A DNA stretch of 5,460 nt from DASQDT01 sp036380435 (GTDB lineage Bacteria > Acidobacteriota > Blastocatellia > Pyrinomonadales > Pyrinomonadaceae): assembly GCA_036380435.1 (NCBI GenBank), contig DASVES010000524.1, positions 1 through 5,460 of the forward strand, written 5' to 3'. Below are positions 3,975-5,460 of the stretch, in pieces. Below the pieces are notes generated by a model. That model was not told the origin of the DNA, searched no databases, and saw nothing but the letters and a program-made list of their open reading frames with translations. The position numbers and the translations under genes were made by a program. Numbering within the stretch: position 1 is the first letter of the stretch; each line of letters opens with the position of its first letter.

Positions 3975-3998
3975 CCGGTTCGGGCTTCACCGAACCGG
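3975..3998 (+). promoter_or_regulatory. Perfect 9-bp hairpin in the kinase leader
   Basis: CCGGTTCGG (3975-3983) and CCGAACCGG (3990-3998) pair perfectly around a 6-nt loop. It lies midway in the inferred 5' UTR, 43 nt before the GTG start, with no U run after it. It may stabilise or regulate the kinase mRNA. Confidence 0.4.
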
Positions 3999-4041
3999 GC
4001 ACATTCGACGCGTATATTTCGTCGGTGAGGAGTTTCGCGCA

Positions 4042-5460
4042 GTGGAGGACATTGGCGACACCAACATCCTTGTCGTAAACGACAACCCCGACCATCTGGA
4101 GTTGATGCGGATGGCGCTGAGGAAGGTCGGGTACGGGGTGCTGACCGCCCTCGACGGGGGCGAGGCCTTCGAGACCGCGCTCCGCGAGCGCGTCGAACTC
4201 ATCATCAGCGACGTGATGATGCCCGACGTCAACGGCATCGAGCTGTGCCGCCTCGTGCGGGGGCACCCGGCGCTGAAGTCGCTCCCGATTCTCCTCGTCA
4301 GCGCCCTGCGCAAAGACACCGAAAGCGTCGTGGAGGGCCTCCGCTCGGGCGCCGACGCCTTCGTCGAAAGCCCGTTCGACCTCATGCACCTGATCGCGGT
4401 CATCTCGCGCCTCGTCGAACGCAAGCGCGGCGAAGACCATATCCTCCGGCTGAACGAGGAGCTGGAGGTGCGCGTCAGAGAGCGGACCGCGCAACTCGAA
4501 TCGGCCAACCTCGAACTCGAGCACGAAGTCGCCGAGCGCCGGGTGATCGAGTCTGATCTGGAGAAGGCGCGCGACGAGGCCCTCGTGACCGCCAGACTGA
4601 AGGCCGAGTTTTTGGCCAACGTCAGCCACGAGATCCGCACCCCCATGCACGCCGTCCTCGGCATGGTGGGGCTTTTGCTGAAAACCCCCCTCCGGCCCAA
4701 GCAGGCGGAGTTCGCCGAGGCGATCCGGGAGAGCGCCGACTCGCTCCTCGCCATCATCAACGATGTCCTCGACCTGTCGAAGATCGAGGCCGGGAAGATG
4801 CGCGTTGACAAGACCGATTTCGACTTGAGCGACATCGTCGATGCGTCGGTTAATATGTTCCTGGAGAGGGTCCGCGCCAAGGGGCTGTCGCTCGGCTGTA
4901 TGATCGACGACGGGGTGCCGACGCTGCTGCGCGGCGACCCCGGCCGGCTGCGGCAGGTCTTAGTCAACCTCCTTAGCAACGCCGTCAAGTTCACCGAGTC
5001 GGGCGCGGTCACACTGGAAGTGACGGGCGGCCCCGAGGCGGACGGCCACGTGACGCTCCGCTTCGAGGTGAAGGACACGGGCATCGGAATCAGCCGCGAG
5101 GCGAGACAGCGCATCTTCCTCCCCTTCACGCAGGCCGACGGCTCCGACACCCGCCCCTACGGAGGCACCGGTCTGGGGCTCGCCATCTCAAGGCAGCTCG
5201 TCGAGTTGATGGGGGGTGAGATCGGTGTCGAGAGCGAGGCCGGCCGCGGCTCCACGTTCTGGTTCACAGTCAGATGCGCGCAGCAACCGGGCGCCGCGCC
5301 GGACGCCCCACGCTCCGATCTCGAGGGGCTGAGCCTCCTCGTCGTGGGGTCCGACGCCGCCCACCGCGGGGTTCTCTTACAGCAGGCCGGACAGTGGAAG
5401 ATGCCGGCCGCCGAGGCCGAGGATGCCGGGCGCGCCCTCGGCCTGCTGCGCGAGGCGCAG
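4042..5460 (+). CDS. Hybrid histidine kinase: REC - coiled coil - HisKA - HATPase - degenerate REC (3' end beyond window)
   Basis: The frame runs 473 codons to the window edge. GTG 4042 is preceded at 9 nt by GAGGAG (4027-4032), and the receiver starts right after it. Residues 9-127 form a receiver: N13-D14 in the acid pocket, phospho-acceptor D57 (IISDVMMPD), S87, but S110 where the conserved Lys of the KPF motif belongs (VESPFD). Residues 131-187 are a charged heptad-like helix. HisKA follows, with H196 in NVSHEIRTPM, then HATPase_c: N box with N309 and N313, DTGIG (345-349), PFTQAD (361-366), GGTGLGLAI (374-382). From 427 a second receiver-like fold begins (LSLLVVGSDAAHR) without the acidic pair. 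No membrane segment is present, so it is a cytoplasmic kinase taking input through its receiver. The VVNDNPD...ALRKDTESVVEGLRSGAD type of receiver is one I associate with Acidobacteriota. Partner unknown. Confidence 0.93.
   Translation, partial: MEDIGDTNILVVNDNPDHLELMRMALRKVGYGVLTALDGGEAFETALRERVELIISDVMMPDVNGIELCRLVRGHPALKSLPILLVSALRKDTESVVEGLRSGADAFVESPFDLMHLIAVISRLVERKRGEDHILRLNEELEVRVRERTAQLESANLELEHEVAERRVIESDLEKARDEALVTARLKAEFLANVSHEIRTPMHAVLGMVGLLLKTPLRPKQAEFAEAIRESADSLLAIINDVLDLSKIEAGKMRVDKTDFDLSDIVDASVNMFLERVRAKGLSLGCMIDDGVPTLLRGDPGRLRQVLVNLLSNAVKFTESGAVTLEVTGGPEADGHVTLRFEVKDTGIGISREARQRIFLPFTQADGSDTRPYGGTGLGLAISRQLVELMGGEIGVESEAGRGSTFWFTVRCAQQPGAAPDAPRSDLEGLSLLVVGSDAAHRGVLLQQAGQWKMPAAEAEDAGRALGLLREAQ

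Noticed and set aside
3941..4078. 45-codon upstream ORF overlapping the kinase start
   Set aside because: Its ATG precedes the transcription start predicted from the TATAAT at 3933-3938 and it has no ribosome site.
3904..4650. 248-codon minus-strand frame opposite the kinase start
   Set aside because: The complement of a real GC-rich gene; no domain or signal is seen and the plus frame explains the codon bias.
3987..5150. 387-codon minus-strand frame opposite the histidine kinase
   Set aside because: Ser/Arg-rich translation without domains, antisense to a kinase with every catalytic motif in place.

Overview
The window is GC-rich bacterial DNA, strongly biased to G/C at third codon positions. 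It probably comes from an Acidobacteriota-like organism. Three things point that way, all from family recognition and none from a database search: a zinc-ribbon protein of the 'CPxCG...FCxxDGTPL' type with a C-terminal 'DG..VEAEDAW...WYRRGG' module; a secreted protein with the 'N..V..MV......VILEKI....FD....L..LK..GVPD.V..AM' motif; and a hybrid kinase with an N-terminal 'VVNDNPD' receiver.

Left part (1-875, minus strand): the start of a Tad/Flp pilus locus, in transcription order flp pilin (717-875), a CpaA/TadV-like prepilin peptidase (83-607) and the first 14 codons of a probable cpaB (1-42). A perfect 13-bp stem lies between pilin and peptidase and probably lowers downstream expression. 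The peptidase has Ala where the family has its second catalytic Asp (GAGA instead of GxGD). Region 899-1572 has no convincing gene. It holds a long hairpin, a 21-bp-phased direct repeat, a G-rich tract and an inverted repeat.

Middle (1573-3114): a minus-strand secreted protein (1602-2069) whose last ~28 codons look frame-shifted; two very small plus-strand ORFs (2192-2284 and 2508-2582); and a compact 166-aa site-2-protease-type M50 metalloprotease (2614-3114). A near-consensus sigma-54 element (2437-2452) precedes the second small ORF, whose ribosome-binding site can fold into a hairpin. The 24-codon hydrophobic peptide and the protease may form a small membrane-associated operon.

Right part (3161-5460, plus strand): a membrane-anchored zinc-ribbon protein with a Pro/Thr-rich linker, apparently leaderless behind an extended -10 box, then its own promoter and a 5' UTR hairpin ahead of a hybrid histidine kinase (4042 to the window end) built as receiver, coiled coil, HisKA, HATPase, degenerate receiver. 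The N-terminal receiver keeps the phospho-acceptor Asp but lacks the conserved Lys. The Flp locus, the protease and the kinase need not be functionally linked. The only shared theme visible is the cell envelope.
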